A stretch of DNA of 59,911 bases, from contig NZ_QXHD01000004.1 in the NCBI RefSeq assembly GCF_011009555.1, positions 3,742,663 to 3,802,573 of the forward strand, given 5' to 3'. Below, in pieces: positions 9,066 through 17,236 of the stretch; the stretch's first letter is position 1, and the number at the start of each line of letters is the position of its first letter. The notes below the pieces were generated by a model. It did no database searches. It worked only from the letters and a program-made list of their open reading frames with translations, and was not told the origin of the DNA. This DNA is from Adonisia turfae CCMR0081. GTDB lineage: Bacteria; Cyanobacteriota; Cyanobacteriia; Phormidesmidales; Phormidesmidaceae. A program made the position numbers and the translations under genes.

Positions 9066-9202
9066 TCACAGCATCGGCGGGCGTTCTGACTGAGAGGCAT
9101 AAACAAAGTTTAGAACCTCTTTCACAGCTGCGGGACAGTGGTAGATTTTCACTACGCTTTCCCCATTAACTCCAGTGGCTGCTCCCCACTAGAACCGATC
9201 CA
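9066..9202 (-). promoter_or_regulatory. Cobalamin (B12) riboswitch
   Basis: On the minus strand the conserved core is readable in order: GGTTCTAGTGGG, GCCACTGG, GGGGAAAG, GTGAAAATC, ACTGTCCCGCAGCTGT (the cobalamin-box region) and AGTCAGAACGCCCGCC near the 3' end. These are the hallmark segments of the cobalamin riboswitch family. It sits about 390 bases ahead of the TonB receptor start, with a candidate -10 TATGAT at about 9210-9215. In this family B12 binding shuts off downstream expression. The switching helix is not obvious, because a repeat element occupies the leader. Confidence 0.9.
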
Positions 9203-9383
9203 GAGTAAAATCATATCACACTGATCTAAACTGAGATGTTCAGATTAGATAACTAGATACTGTTGGCCTCCTCAAAAGACTTTTGCCTGAGCCACCTTGT
9301 GAGCGACCTTGATAACCAATGCCTATCCAGGTCGCTCCCCACCATTCTATGAATCTGCAACGGCGATCATTAATCTGTTTACT

Positions 9384-10367
9384 ATGCCTCAGCCCAGCTT
9401 GACTATTAAAGCGACGTATTCGACCTTGAGTGCATCTGAGCTGTTGAGTAAAGTAGCACCGCAATATAAAATGCCGAATCCTGTCTCCTGCGAGTTTTGG
9501 CATAGGGGGCTCAATGACACCTATAAATTATCTTCCGAAAAAGATGATTTTATATTGCGGGTGTATCGACACAATTGGAGGACACGCTCAGAAATAGAGT
9601 TTGAACTAGCGGCACTGATGCACTTACATAAGCAGGGGGCAGCTGTTGCTATTCCTATTGAAAGAAAGCAAGGAGGGTTTATTACCCCGATTATGGCTCC
9701 AGAAGGAGAACGATACGTTATTATCACTCAGTTTGCCCAAGGAAATATCTTAAAGTTTAACGATCCAAAAGATGCAACTCTCTTTGGTCAGGCAGTGGCA
9801 GAAATACACAGTTGTTCTTCAGGATTTGAGTCTAATGCTAGCCGCTATACGCTAGACCTCAAACATCTTATCGATGAGCCTTTGGTCAAGATCCAACCTT
9901 ATTTAGCAGAAAGGTCCTCAGACTGGGAGTTCTTAAGTGAGTTAGCCAACAGTCTTTTTACAATTGTTAATGCTACAGAGGTAGGTAAGTTGGACTATGG
10001 GTTTTGCCATGGTGACGTTCATGGAGAGAATGCCCATGAGCATGGTGGCAAGGTCACACACTTTGATTTTGACTGCTGTGGTTTAGGTTGGCGCGTTTAT
10101 GATCTGGCCACATTTAGGTGGGTGATTAGGCTGCTTGGCAAAGAAGATGCCCTATGGTCAAGTTTTCTAGAGGGATATAGGTCAAAGAGAGAGATTTCTG
10201 ATTTGGATTTAAGTCTTGTCGAACCGTTTATTGCCATACGAGATATTTGGTTCTTTGGGCTTAATACCGGTCATTCCCTGGCCCAGGACTGGCTCAATGA
10301 TGACTATATTAATTTTCATCTAAATTTTCTCAACCAGATATCTGAAAAGATCAGCTCAGGTAACTAA
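9384..10367 (+). CDS. Aminoglycoside phosphotransferase (APH)-family kinase
   Basis: This protein has the protein-kinase-like APH fold and would phosphorylate a small molecule. The catalytic Brenner motif is HGDVHGENAHEHGG, followed by the metal-binding DFDCCGLGWRVYDLA. The N-lobe has FILRVYR carrying the likely ATP-binding lysine/arginine region. I prefer the ATG at 9384 (327 residues) over a TTG at 9309. Members of this family include homoserine kinase-like, choline kinase-like and stress-response SrkA-type enzymes, and nothing in the sequence fixes the substrate. It converges with the TetR gene 21 bases downstream and has no operon partner. Antibiotic resistance should not be assumed. Confidence 0.8.
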   Translation: MPQPSLTIKATYSTLSASELLSKVAPQYKMPNPVSCEFWHRGLNDTYKLSSEKDDFILRVYRHNWRTRSEIEFELAALMHLHKQGAAVAIPIERKQGGFITPIMAPEGERYVIITQFAQGNILKFNDPKDATLFGQAVAEIHSCSSGFESNASRYTLDLKHLIDEPLVKIQPYLAERSSDWEFLSELANSLFTIVNATEVGKLDYGFCHGDVHGENAHEHGGKVTHFDFDCCGLGWRVYDLATFRWVIRLLGKEDALWSSFLEGYRSKREISDLDLSLVEPFIAIRDIWFFGLNTGHSLAQDWLNDDYINFHLNFLNQISEKISSGN

Positions 10368-10388
10368 TTAGACCTAAGGGTGGACAGG

Positions 10389-11168
10389 CTAATCGCTCGC
10401 AAGCGACTGGACAAACTGTTTACCACAATCCTTACAGAGATAACACTGCTTTCCTCGACGACGACCATTTTTTGATAGCTGTTTTGACTGACAGTGCGGG
10501 CATATCATTACTTTCATTACATTGGTGGCACGATCATTCCCAACATGCGGTTCTAAATATGACACTAGTAAGTCCTCAATCTGCTGTGTCAAGCGCTGAC
10601 GATGCTCTTGGTCAGAGGTGTGTAGAGCCTTCAGAATCAAGGCATTAGAACTGTGCACACACACTTCGGCCAGAAGGTCACATTGGGCTTGCCCTAAGGA
10701 TGAATTGCGCTGTTGTAGAATGTTGGCCAGGAAGTCAATGGCTTCTTGGGTCATGCTGTCGTCAATCGACTGGAACATATCGCGAGCGGTGTAAAACTGG
10801 ACAAACACCACTCTAGATACGGGCTGCTCAAACAGCTCTACTGCTGAAGATATAAGGGCATGAATCATTGGCCGCAGGGGTAGCTGCACAATTTCTGGCG
10901 TATTAATATGGGCCCAAAACTGCTTGACGCGTTCCACATGGCGCAGCTCCATCGCGTTAAAAATAGCCGCTTTATCTGCAAAAAACTGATACACAGACCC
11001 AATGGCTGTCCCAGCTTTCGCTGCAATTTGATGGGTGGTGGCAGCGTTATAACCAACCTCATCAAAAACTGCCGCCGCCGCATCTAAAATTTTTTCCACC
11101 CGCTCTTTGCCCCGCTCTTGCTTGGGCTGTCGACGAAGATTTTTTGACAAATGCGACTGGTCTGTCAT
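10389..11168 (-). CDS. TetR-family regulator fused to an IS1-type zinc ribbon
   Basis: The N-terminal helix-turn-helix is canonical TetR: AAAAVFDEVGYNAATTHQIAAKAGTAIGSVYQFFADKAAIF, at residues about 28-70 from the ATG at 11168. A TetR-type ligand/dimerisation domain follows to about residue 215. The protein then continues into MICPHCQSKQLSKNGRRRG and CYLCKDCGKQFV. This CPHC...CKDC zinc ribbon is like the N-terminal DNA-binding domain (InsA) of IS1-family transposases. The ribbon begins at an internal Met, as if a transposase start had been joined to the regulator 3' end. The longer start at 11222 would overlap the divergent Rieske gene, so 11168 is preferred. It probably controls the divergent oxygenase gene. 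Confidence 0.82.
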   Translation of the reverse strand: MTDQSHLSKNLRRQPKQERGKERVEKILDAAAAVFDEVGYNAATTHQIAAKAGTAIGSVYQFFADKAAIFNAMELRHVERVKQFWAHINTPEIVQLPLRPMIHALISSAVELFEQPVSRVVFVQFYTARDMFQSIDDSMTQEAIDFLANILQQRNSSLGQAQCDLLAEVCVHSSNALILKALHTSDQEHRQRLTQQIEDLLVSYLEPHVGNDRATNVMKVMICPHCQSKQLSKNGRRRGKQCYLCKDCGKQFVQSLASD

Positions 11169-11220
11169 ATTTTTAAAACACGACGGATTCCTCACAATTT
11201 TATAACTAACGGAGACCCCC

Positions 11221-12210
11221 ATGAAGTCTATGCTTTTTGGTGCGCCCTGGTTATTGGCGCACAGGTCTATGCTGGCAGTGGATCAACCGCGCAAAATGTC
11301 GCTGTATGGCAGTGACTACGTGATGTGGAAGGATGCCATTGGAGACATTCATGCACTGCCCAATGCTTGCCCTCACATGGGAGCCATGCTGTCAGAAGGA
11401 TGGTGTGAAACCAACAGCGGCACCAGTACGGTAACCTGTCCATTTCATGCCCTTGCCTTTGATGGCAAGGGCTGTACGGTATTGCCTGGGTCAGGTAAGA
11501 AAACGCTGCCTCAATTAAAGCCGTTAAAACTCTTTATTCAGGGCGATTTTATCTGGTCCTATGGGGATCATCAGCCAAAAATTGGGATTCCCACAGTGTT
11601 GGATGATGTGGCCAAAACATATAACTTTGTGGGTCATACCGCTGATATCAGGGTTGAAACTGATTTACTGACGATGCTGCTCAACATGCATGACTATAAC
11701 CATCAAAACGGTACTCACCGAGATTTATTTCGGATTACTGAGGTAGAATTTCATCAGTTTGTTGATCAGGGGCATCGCTCCCATGCGTTTTATGAAATGC
11801 CCACTGAACCTTATTCTCTATTAGAGAAAGTGAGAAAGCCAGATCTCTTTCTATTGCCTAATAGGCTGAAAGCTCACCTGGAGAACCATTTTCCATCTTT
11901 GGTTATTTTTCATGGAGAAACTCCATTGGGTAAAATTGCTCAATGTCATCTCTTTATACCTGAAGCGGAAAACCGAACTCGCACATATATCTTGTTGTTT
12001 GGTCAGGTAAAACACCCTCTATTTAATCTGCTAGGTGACAGCTTTCTTAACTTTAGCAAAGTGGTTGTCGAACAAGATGCAGATATTCTGGGCAAAATTT
12101 ACTCTGATACACCTAGAAAAATCAAGCTCAACAATGAAGTGGGTATGGACTGGGTACGTCGTAACTTTGAAAGTTTTCCAACTGTTGTCGAACCTAATCT
12201 TTCAAAGTAA
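11221..12210 (+). CDS. Rieske [2Fe-2S] non-heme iron oxygenase
   Basis: This is a terminal oxygenase subunit with a Rieske cluster and a mononuclear iron site. The Rieske ligands are CPHMG near residues 55-59 and CPFHA near residues 81-85. The C-terminal catalytic domain shows HDYNHQNGTH around residues 158-167, fitting the Asp/His-His facial triad pattern of the VanA/PaO-like group. There is no predicted membrane segment. At 329 residues it is close to O-demethylase-type members. Electron-transfer partners are not encoded next to it. The substrate is unknown. A divergent TetR regulator 52 bases away suggests induction by a small aromatic or similar ligand. Confidence 0.82.
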   Translation: MKSMLFGAPWLLAHRSMLAVDQPRKMSLYGSDYVMWKDAIGDIHALPNACPHMGAMLSEGWCETNSGTSTVTCPFHALAFDGKGCTVLPGSGKKTLPQLKPLKLFIQGDFIWSYGDHQPKIGIPTVLDDVAKTYNFVGHTADIRVETDLLTMLLNMHDYNHQNGTHRDLFRITEVEFHQFVDQGHRSHAFYEMPTEPYSLLEKVRKPDLFLLPNRLKAHLENHFPSLVIFHGETPLGKIAQCHLFIPEAENRTRTYILLFGQVKHPLFNLLGDSFLNFSKVVVEQDADILGKIYSDTPRKIKLNNEVGMDWVRRNFESFPTVVEPNLSK

Positions 12211-12241
12211 TGGAAGGTAACAAGCTATATTGAAATTTTGC

Positions 12242-12604
12242 TTAGAGATTGTTATCTTCTGACCATTTTTTTAACTCTTCTAGAAAGCCTAGGGCAGTAC
12301 AACCAAACGTTGTGATTTCGTAAGCCACGGCAATGGGTCTTGTGCTGATTACCTGGCGTTTCACGAGTCCTGCGTCTTCCATCTCTTTAAGACGCTGGTT
12401 CACCATTTTCTTGCTAGCACCGCCAATCTGACGAGCGAGATCATTAAATCGCACGGGGCCATCTTTGAGATGCCAGAGAATTGAGCCTTTCCACTTTCCC
12501 CCTAAAACTCTCATTCCTCGTTCAATGGAGCAAGGCTCCAGGCAAGGCTCAACTGCCCGTTTACGACCATGACTATCGGTTTCAATTTCTATGGCCAAGC
12601 CCAT
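12242..12604 (-). CDS. HxlR-family winged-helix regulator
   Basis: This is a small DNA-binding protein of the HxlR/YodB group, which often senses quinones, aldehydes or disulfide stress through a conserved N-terminal cysteine. It shows the signature around CSIERGMRVLGGKWKGSILWHL at residues 26-47 and the recognition region SKKMVNQRLKEMEDAGLVKR. Cys22 and Cys26 (CLEPC) are candidates for redox sensing. At 120 residues it has the normal length. It is divergent from a glutathione S-transferase gene with a 90-base shared spacer carrying an operator-like dyad. That suggests it represses the transferase gene and itself. Confidence 0.9.
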   Translation of the reverse strand: MGLAIEIETDSHGRKRAVEPCLEPCSIERGMRVLGGKWKGSILWHLKDGPVRFNDLARQIGGASKKMVNQRLKEMEDAGLVKRQVISTRPIAVAYEITTFGCTALGFLEELKKWSEDNNL

Positions 12605-12693
12605 GACTGGTTACTAAAAGTATACTGGTTGACTATCGTATCTTAGATTTGTACGGTATGCGTGTCTGGTTTTTATTCCTTAAAGGAACTCCC
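12605..12693. promoter_or_regulatory. HxlR/GST divergent control region
   Basis: TACT-AAA-AGTA at 12612-12622 is a dyad like the TACT...AGTA operators bound by YodB-type HxlR proteins. ACTGGTT occurs twice in direct orientation at 12606 and 12624, flanking it. The GST start is preceded by AAAGGAAC as ribosome site. Confidence 0.55.
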
Positions 12694-13401
12694 ATGCACG
12701 ATATTCATCTGTATACGGCTTCAACGATGAACGGTTGGAAGCCACTGATTTTTTTAGAGGAAGCAGAGGTTGGCTATGAACTAACGCCGATTGACTTTAG
12801 TCAAAAAGAACAGAAGTCTGATTGGTATATACGGCTGAATCCGAACGGACGTATTCCTACGATTGTGGACCGAAGTAATGATGATTTTGTTGTCTTTGAG
12901 TCGGGGGCCATTCTCTGGTACTTAGCGGAGAAATATGGGAAGTTTTTACCTGAGGATAGAAATTTGCGATCGCAAACCCTCCAATGGCTTATGTTTCAAA
13001 TGAGCGGAATTGGTCCCATGATGGGGCAGGCCATGTATTTCCAGAGAATCGCCGAACCTCAAGGACATCGAGATGAGTTTGCCATCAACCGCTATGGGGC
13101 AGAGTCACGCAGACTGCTTGAAGTGTTAAACAACCAGCTTGACAATAAAGATTATCTTGTTGGTGATGACTTTAGCATCGCTGATATCGCTATGTACCCG
13201 TGGGCAAGATCTTATTATTGGGCCAAGGTTTCGGTAGATGGGTTAAACAATCTAAAAGCCTGGTTTGAACGCATCGATGCTCGACCCGCCACTCAGCGTG
13301 CCCTTGAGATTCCCAAGCCGTTTCCTGCCTTCTTTGGCAAGGGGGATGTGGCAACATCGGAAGCTGCTAATGCCAACCGTTTCAGAAGCGATGTTAAGTA
13401 A
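12694..13401 (+). CDS. Glutathione S-transferase, Nu-class/YfcG-like
   Basis: This is a cytosolic thioredoxin-fold transferase or disulfide-bond reductase. The N-terminal domain opens with IHLYTASTMNGWKPLIFLEE, where the NGWK segment is typical of YfcG/Ure2p-like Nu-class enzymes. The cis-Pro glutathione contact is in NGRIPTIVD, and FESGAILWYLAEKY is the SNAIL/ESGAI motif. The helical C-terminal domain includes FSIADIAMYPWARSY. The ATG at 12694 (235 residues) has a good AAAGGAAC site; an upstream ATG at 12649 would add 15 unlikely residues. Control by the divergent HxlR repressor fits a role in handling electrophiles or oxidants. Confidence 0.88.
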   Translation: MHDIHLYTASTMNGWKPLIFLEEAEVGYELTPIDFSQKEQKSDWYIRLNPNGRIPTIVDRSNDDFVVFESGAILWYLAEKYGKFLPEDRNLRSQTLQWLMFQMSGIGPMMGQAMYFQRIAEPQGHRDEFAINRYGAESRRLLEVLNNQLDNKDYLVGDDFSIADIAMYPWARSYYWAKVSVDGLNNLKAWFERIDARPATQRALEIPKPFPAFFGKGDVATSEAANANRFRSDVK

Positions 13402-13432
13402 TAATTTTATAGTCTTTATCTCTGTCTCAAGA

Positions 13433-14689
13433 TCAAATAGTTGATGAAAACTTTCCAAAGACAATGGTCGTATTGTGACCACCAAAACCGAAAGCATTAG
13501 ATAGAGCAATGTTCACGTCACAGCTATGGGGTTTGCCAACCGTATAGTTCAGGTCACAGTCTGGATCAAGAGATTCCACATTAATAGTAGGAGGAACAAC
13601 ATTGTATTGTGTAGCGAGGATGGTTGAGATCGCTTCAATCGCCCCCGCTGCCCCCAGTAAGTGACCAGTCATACTTTTCGTGGCAGATAGCTGCATCTGA
13701 TAAGCATGCGTGCCAAAAACCTGTTTAATAGCGTTCGATTCTGCCACATCGCCTAATGGTGTTGAGGTGGCATGCATATTGATGTGATCCACCTTATCAG
13801 GGGTAATTTGGGCATCCTGCAATGCCCGTTTTAGTGCCAGAATCACACCAGCACCTGATGGGTCAGGGGCCGCGTAGTGATAGGCATCGGAGGATGCACC
13901 AAATCCCAGCACTTCGGCGTAAATCTTTGCTCCTCGGATCTGGGCATGACTCAATGTCTCTAAAACAAGCGCACCAGCCCCTTCACCGAGAACAAACCCA
14001 TCGCGTGTAGCATCAAATGGACGGCTCGCTGTCTCAGGGGTGTCATTACGGGTCGAAAGGGCACGCATGGTAGCAAAACCGCCCACACCCAGCGGTGTAA
14101 TCGGCGCTTCACTACCACCACAGACAATCACATTGGCATGCCCCTGTCGTAATAGCAGCACTGCATCCCTAATTGCATCATTTCCAGTAGAGCAGGCGGA
14201 AACAACGCCGTGATTAGGTCCTTTTAAACCGTATTGCATGGCAATCATGCCAGAGGCCATATTGCCAATCATCATCGGAATCATGAAGGGGGAAAGGGAA
14301 TTAGCCCCCTTCTCTAACAAGACTTTTGATTGGGTTTCAAGCACCTGCAGTCCCCCAATACCTGAACCAAAGACAACACCGACAGCATCACGTTCGTCTT
14401 GCGGCCAATCGGTTAGGGCTGCATCGTTAATCGCTTCACTGGTAGCTGCCAGGGCATATTGGCAAAATCGATCCAGACGTTTTGCCTGCTTACGATCCAT
14501 GTAATTTAAAGGATCAAATCCTTTCAGCTCACAGGCAAAGCGAGTTTTGAAGGAACTGGCATCAAAGCGAGTTAGGGGAACAGCTCCACTCTCACCGCGC
14601 CCCATTGCTTTCCAGAACGCATCAACGGAAAGACCAATGGGGGTAATTGCACCCATGCCAGTAACTACAACTCGCTCTTGAGAATTCAT
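13433..14689 (-). CDS. fabF: 3-oxoacyl-[ACP] synthase II
   Basis: This condensing enzyme elongates acyl-ACP with malonyl-ACP in fatty acid synthesis. Catalytic residues are visible: Cys in VVSACSTGNDAI (about 165), His in INMHATSTPLGD (about 305) and His in KSMTGHLLGAAGA (about 342). The C-terminal SNAFGFGGHN is diagnostic of KAS II. The ATG at 14689 gives 418 residues, the standard length beginning with RVVVTGMGAITPIG. A divergent TetR gene with an operator dyad in the shared promoter is unusual for a housekeeping fabF. This may be an extra, inducible copy with a specialised product. Other fatty acid synthesis genes are not adjacent. Confidence 0.92.
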   Translation of the reverse strand: MNSQERVVVTGMGAITPIGLSVDAFWKAMGRGESGAVPLTRFDASSFKTRFACELKGFDPLNYMDRKQAKRLDRFCQYALAATSEAINDAALTDWPQDERDAVGVVFGSGIGGLQVLETQSKVLLEKGANSLSPFMIPMMIGNMASGMIAMQYGLKGPNHGVVSACSTGNDAIRDAVLLLRQGHANVIVCGGSEAPITPLGVGGFATMRALSTRNDTPETASRPFDATRDGFVLGEGAGALVLETLSHAQIRGAKIYAEVLGFGASSDAYHYAAPDPSGAGVILALKRALQDAQITPDKVDHINMHATSTPLGDVAESNAIKQVFGTHAYQMQLSATKSMTGHLLGAAGAIEAISTILATQYNVVPPTINVESLDPDCDLNYTVGKPHSCDVNIALSNAFGFGGHNTTIVFGKFSSTI

Positions 14690-14733
14690 AAGGTAATCAA
14701 ACGGTTTTACTTCACTAAAGTTATCGTAATATA

Positions 14734-14752
14734 ATACCGACCAATCGGTTTT
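14734..14752. promoter_or_regulatory. TetR operator between fabF and tetR
   Basis: ACCGA-CCAA-TCGGT at 14736-14749 is a perfect inverted repeat with a four-base centre, between divergent genes. It resembles NemR-type GACCGnnnnCGGTC operators. The adjacent regulator is of the same general TetR class, so autoregulation and control of fabF are likely. Confidence 0.65.
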
Positions 14753-14765
14753 TTTGGTGGGCTTG

Positions 14766-15371
14766 ATGGGCAAAGGCGAACAAACGCGACAGGCAATCCT
14801 AGAAACGGTAGCCATTCTGTTTAATGAGAAGGGCTATGCTGCGACATCCATGCAGGATATTACCCGCGCTACTGGGATTCAGCGGGGAGGGATTTACAAT
14901 CACTTTTCCAGTAAAGACGAATTAGCCTTGGAAACGTTTGAATATGCTCTATCTGTTCTTAAAAAACAGTTAATACGCGGCATAGCTCCTCAAAAAACGG
15001 CTGTTGGTCGATTAAAGGCAATTGCGACCACATTTGCAGAGCTTTACAGCCAAAATCCACGGTTTCCCTGTGGTTGTCAGGTGCTGAATACGGCTGTTGA
15101 AGCCAAGCGACATATGCTACCGCTACGACAAAAGGCACAGGAAGCGATGAATCAGCTGAAAGCCTTAATTGTGGAGACGGTTGTTAACTGTGTTGAGCAG
15201 GATGAATTGCCGAATGCGGTTGATGGAGATGAGATCGCAACCATATTCATTGCTACGTTGGAAGGGGCTATGTTGTTAAGCGTTTTATACGATGATTCTG
15301 TTCATCTACATCGTGCGGTCAATCATCTTCACGGGTACATTAATAGTTTGGCCACCGGATCCAAAGCTTAG
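14766..15371 (+). CDS. TetR/AcrR-family regulator, NemR-like
   Basis: The helix-turn-helix reads AILFNEKGYAATSMQDITRATGIQRGGIYNHFSSKDELALETF, at residues 18-60. GGIYNHF is the recognition-helix end seen in the NemR/YxaF-like branch. The C-terminal domain contains FPCGCQVLNTAVEA; the two cysteines spaced by one residue are candidates for electrophile sensing. The ATG at 14766 (201 residues) is chosen over a TTG at 14754. It is divergent from fabF across a clean operator. The likely job is derepressing fabF and itself in response to a reactive or lipid-like ligand. Confidence 0.88.
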   Translation: MGKGEQTRQAILETVAILFNEKGYAATSMQDITRATGIQRGGIYNHFSSKDELALETFEYALSVLKKQLIRGIAPQKTAVGRLKAIATTFAELYSQNPRFPCGCQVLNTAVEAKRHMLPLRQKAQEAMNQLKALIVETVVNCVEQDELPNAVDGDEIATIFIATLEGAMLLSVLYDDSVHLHRAVNHLHGYINSLATGSKA

Positions 15372-15413
15372 AAGTTAATAGAAATAATGGCTAAGAGAGT
15401 CTTCTTGCCACTA

Positions 15414-16442
15414 TCATTTTGCAAAACTCTTTCTTGACTTAACCGCTGGACCAATCAGGTCAATTCGATCGGTCCAAATGCCCCCTGCATAGTTTGAGGG
15501 TAAGTCCCTAAGCCGCTCTGGATCATCAAAACCTTGGGAGAAGCCTTCGCCGTTATAGTCACCAACTAGGAAAACCTTGGTGCCCACATTGTTCATGCGT
15601 TGCAGAAATCGGTTGGGCCAGCCCCATAACCAGGGGGCAACGTTGGCAGGGACCAGAAGCATGTTGCGATCGCACCTATCCGGTACCCATCCAGTCCAAC
15701 CCAAAGCTATATAGCGAATCAAACATTGTTTTAGTCGACGTGGCCACAGCGTCCGAATCGTGGGAAATTGTTCGCGAATAATACCAACCGGCTGGTCTGC
15801 ACCATACACCATAAATTGTGCCTGACGTTCAGGAGGTAGCATCGCTAATCGCTCAGCTAAAAGCTCACCCTCCTTTGGATCCTGACTTTTCACATTAATA
15901 ACAAAATTACGATCAGGAAAGGCATTGAACACCTCGTCCAGTGAGGGCATCATACCAACACCTCGTCCACGAAATGGATAGGTTTTTCCGCCATCGGCGG
16001 TATACCCATAACCAATGTCAAGGGCCTGTAGACTATCTAGAGTTTGCTCACGGGTAACACCAGCACCATTAGTACGACAGTCAATGGTCCAATCGTGAAA
16101 TACAGCAAAATGCCCATCAGTCGTTGGGTGAACATCCAGCTCAACGATGTCAGCGCCATAGTCAAACGCCGCTTTCATCGACGGCAGCGTATTTTCAAGA
16201 TAGTCATGGGGCACGGATAACATCCGTTCAGCAGTGCACGTATCATTGGTTAACCCCTGGCGATCATAGCCTTGACTCAACCCACGATGGGCCACCAATA
16301 TCGGAGAAAGACCAATGGGTTTCACCCAAAAAGAAGCATTACTAAAATAGAGAAAACCGATGGCTGCCATCAGCACAATAGCCACTAGCTTCTGAAATTT
16401 ACGCCGTTTCCTGACCATAAATGAACAACACCCAATTGTCAT
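15414..16442 (-). CDS. Membrane-anchored glycerophosphodiester phosphodiesterase
   Basis: This GDPD-family TIM barrel hydrolyses glycerophosphodiesters to glycerol-3-phosphate and an alcohol. Motifs are VAHRGLSQG (catalytic His), YLENTLPSMKAAFDYGADIVELDVH, and FAVFHDWTIDC (second catalytic His). A single transmembrane helix around residues 15-35 (FQKLVAIVLMAAIGFLYF) anchors it, with the domain probably outside the cytoplasmic membrane. The ATG at 16442 overlaps the stop of the upstream gene as TAATG, which is why I chose it; the product is 342 residues. An insert near CTAERMLSVPHDYLEN between the first motif and ENT is longer than in many relatives. The fused TIM barrel appears complete. Confidence 0.86.
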   Translation of the reverse strand: MTIGCCSFMVRKRRKFQKLVAIVLMAAIGFLYFSNASFWVKPIGLSPILVAHRGLSQGYDRQGLTNDTCTAERMLSVPHDYLENTLPSMKAAFDYGADIVELDVHPTTDGHFAVFHDWTIDCRTNGAGVTREQTLDSLQALDIGYGYTADGGKTYPFRGRGVGMMPSLDEVFNAFPDRNFVINVKSQDPKEGELLAERLAMLPPERQAQFMVYGADQPVGIIREQFPTIRTLWPRRLKQCLIRYIALGWTGWVPDRCDRNMLLVPANVAPWLWGWPNRFLQRMNNVGTKVFLVGDYNGEGFSQGFDDPERLRDLPSNYAGGIWTDRIDLIGPAVKSRKSFAK

Positions 16443-16936
16443 TACATGCTTGTTTCCAGTAATGCCTGAACAACAGGATGAAAGTCCTGCCATTGATTAA
16501 AGACATTCTCTGCCCACTGGTTTACCAGCTCATAATGCTGGGTGGCATTCTCCGCTCGCAGAATGTCATTAATTGTTAAATGACCTAAACAATCGGGCGG
16601 CTCTAACCAGACAAACTGATCTTTGTGTTGAACCACCTTTACCTTTATGTTAGAAAGCTCGCCAGCCGAAACATCTAACTTAAAATAGGCATATAGACTC
16701 GATAAATGAACATTTAACGAGCTGATGGTCTGACGACTTGGTTGACCTGGATGTTGAATCGAATAGGTGTCTACCGTCAGATCATGAACGGCCCAATAGG
16801 CAAAATCAGAATACTCGCGGGCAAGCACTTCGCCATACGTTGCCCAGCACCCCGGTGTGGATAACAGATAGCTGTGGGCAGCCCCATCAATATCGTCTGT
16901 TTCAGCCCCACAGGAGAAACACTTGATCAATGCCAT
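16442..16936 (-). CDS. DUF5946-like protein
   Basis: This is a small protein with an N-terminal CFSCGAETDD zinc-binding-like start, then HSYLLSTPGCWATYGEVLAREYSD and VHDLTVDTYSIQHPGQPSRQTI. That pattern matches a conserved bacterial family of unknown function, DUF5946, as I recall it. I use the ATG at 16936 (164 residues), just before the CxxC motif. It is the first gene of a two-gene unit, and its stop codon overlaps the GDPD start (TAATG), so the two are co-translated. That links it to lipid or glycerophosphodiester metabolism only by context. No catalytic residues are evident. Confidence 0.75.
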   Translation of the reverse strand: MALIKCFSCGAETDDIDGAAHSYLLSTPGCWATYGEVLAREYSDFAYWAVHDLTVDTYSIQHPGQPSRQTISSLNVHLSSLYAYFKLDVSAGELSNIKVKVVQHKDQFVWLEPPDCLGHLTINDILRAENATQHYELVNQWAENVFNQWQDFHPVVQALLETSM

Positions 16937-17236
16937 AGCCACGATTCCCATACTTGATCGGGACACCCATCAGTATAGCCATAGCTTTAAAGATGTTGTA
17001 ATTGCTCAACTCGGTTGCAAGAGAAATAAGGGATATGCTCAAAAATAAAGTCCCCCATAAAAGATTGTCGTAAAAGGTCTAAGGTTCTAGTTTTTAGGTC
17101 TACCTTCCAGTCACTTGGATGAGGCTAAATTGCCTAGTCCCTAACACCGAACACCTATCACCTGACACTACCGGGGATTTTATTTATTCACAGATCCCTT
17201 AACACTTATCTACTTAACCAAGAAGACCCAACCTAC

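Noticed and set aside
9384..10367. Antibiotic-resistance phosphotransferase
   Set aside because: The APH fold is shared by many metabolic kinases, and there is no resistance context or close similarity recognisable by eye.
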